Of a stretch of DNA of 6,383 nucleotides, positions 6,031-6,383 are shown one piece after another. The number at the start of each line of letters is the position of its first letter. Positions within the stretch are counted from its first letter, which is position 1. The position numbers and the translations under genes were made by a program. This DNA comes from an uncultured Agathobaculum sp. (GTDB lineage Bacteria; Bacillota; Clostridia; Oscillospirales; Butyricicoccaceae), in the NCBI GenBank assembly GCA_944376955.1, contig CALWEB010000044.1, forward strand, positions 1 through 6,383. The letters are read 5' to 3'. The notes beneath the pieces are model-generated. The model was given only the letters and a program-made list of their open reading frames with translations. It was not told the DNA's origin and did no database searches.

Positions 6031-6383
6031 TTGCGAGTGATGCATGTGATGGGCGGCGGCGACGTCGGCGGCGCCAAGACCCAAATTATGAATACCGTCA
6101 CCGGGCTTTCCAGACGCAATGAAGTGATGCTGATTTCCTTCCGCGCAGGCCCGTTCGCGGATGAGGCACGCGAGCGCGGCATTGATGTGCGCGTGATCGA
6201 GCGGCACAACCCGTTCCGCGCGGCGCGGGCGATGCGTGAACTGGTGGATCAGTTCCAGCCGGATATCATCCACTGCCACGGCGGCCGCGCCAATCTGATG
6301 GGCGCGATGGTGCGCCGGATGCGCCGCGTGCCGGTCGTGACGACCGTCCATTCGGATTATAAGCTGGACTACCTCGGCAACCC
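6031..6383 (+). CDS. Glycosyltransferase family 4 (GT-B fold), N-terminal part
   Basis: The 117 complete codons run off the window edge. The start is taken as the TTG at 6031 because GGAGG (6018-6022) lies 8 bases upstream; the GTG at 6037 and ATG at 6040 are too far from it. The protein opens MRVMHVMGGGDVGGAKTQ, the first beta strand and glycine-rich loop of the acceptor-binding domain in GT4 enzymes. Further typical elements are a short strand EVMLISF (31-37), GIDVRVIE (50-57), QPDIIHCHGGRANLMG (76-91) and VPVVTTVHSDY (100-110). GT4 enzymes transfer a sugar from a nucleotide-sugar donor to a membrane or glycan acceptor on the cytoplasmic side. The C-terminal donor-binding domain with its E-x7-E motif is outside the window, so donor and acceptor are unknown. 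It is divergent from the flippase and probably begins a polysaccharide gene cluster to the right. Confidence 0.88.
   Translation, partial: MRVMHVMGGGDVGGAKTQIMNTVTGLSRRNEVMLISFRAGPFADEARERGIDVRVIERHNPFRAARAMRELVDQFQPDIIHCHGGRANLMGAMVRRMRRVPVVTTVHSDYKLDYLGN

Noticed and set aside
1..6383. CRISPR array, tRNA, rRNA, insertion sequence or phage genes
   Set aside because: Reading both strands showed no regularly spaced repeats, no tRNA cloverleaf, no transposase or integrase motifs and no terminal inverted repeats.

Overview
The window looks like an ordinary stretch of chromosome from a high-GC, Gram-positive, low-oxygen gut-type Clostridia (Oscillospiraceae or Butyricicoccaceae-like). This is inferred from four things: strong SD sequences, TTG starts, an HPr-like protein combined with an archaeal-type aspartyl-tRNA synthetase, and an ECF sigma/DUF4179-like anti-sigma pair. 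I see no plasmid, phage, IS, CRISPR, tRNA or rRNA signature. The genus is not determinable from the sequence alone.

Layout, left to right. (1) Positions 1-224 (+) are the C-terminal end of an M24 metallopeptidase, probably a Xaa-Pro aminopeptidase. It converges on (2) a small HPr-fold protein (306-548, -) that lacks the phosphorylatable histidine; the two share a bidirectional terminator. (3) The 300-base gap 549-848 holds the extended -10 promoter of the HPr-like gene, a cluster of four TGCACA/TGTGCA hexamers, and the terminator plus an extra hairpin belonging to the next operon. (4) An ECF sigma factor (2242-2778, -) and a membrane-anchored anti-sigma-like protein (849-2261, -) overlap by 20 bases and form one operon. 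(5) An archaeal/eukaryotic-type aspartyl-tRNA synthetase (2979-4304, -) has its own consensus promoter and terminator. (6) A 14-helix-type polysaccharide flippase (4423-5868, -) is divergent from (7) a family 4 glycosyltransferase (6031 to the window edge, +). Their well-formed back-to-back promoters flank an inverted repeat.

How the genes work together. The sigma/anti-sigma pair should be an envelope-signal switch in which the membrane protein holds the sigma factor until a signal arrives. The AspRS probably aspartylates both tRNA-Asp and tRNA-Asn and would then depend on GatCAB, which is not in this window, to make Asn-tRNA. The flippase and glycosyltransferase are the start of a surface-polysaccharide or lipid-linked glycan module. 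The other genes appear to be independent transcription units.

I found no convincing wholly new system. The points most worth a second look are the histidine-less HPr-like protein with its hexamer cluster, the tRNA-specificity residue of the AspRS, the large cysteine-containing sensor part of the anti-sigma protein, and the symmetrical divergent promoter region with twin TTG starts.
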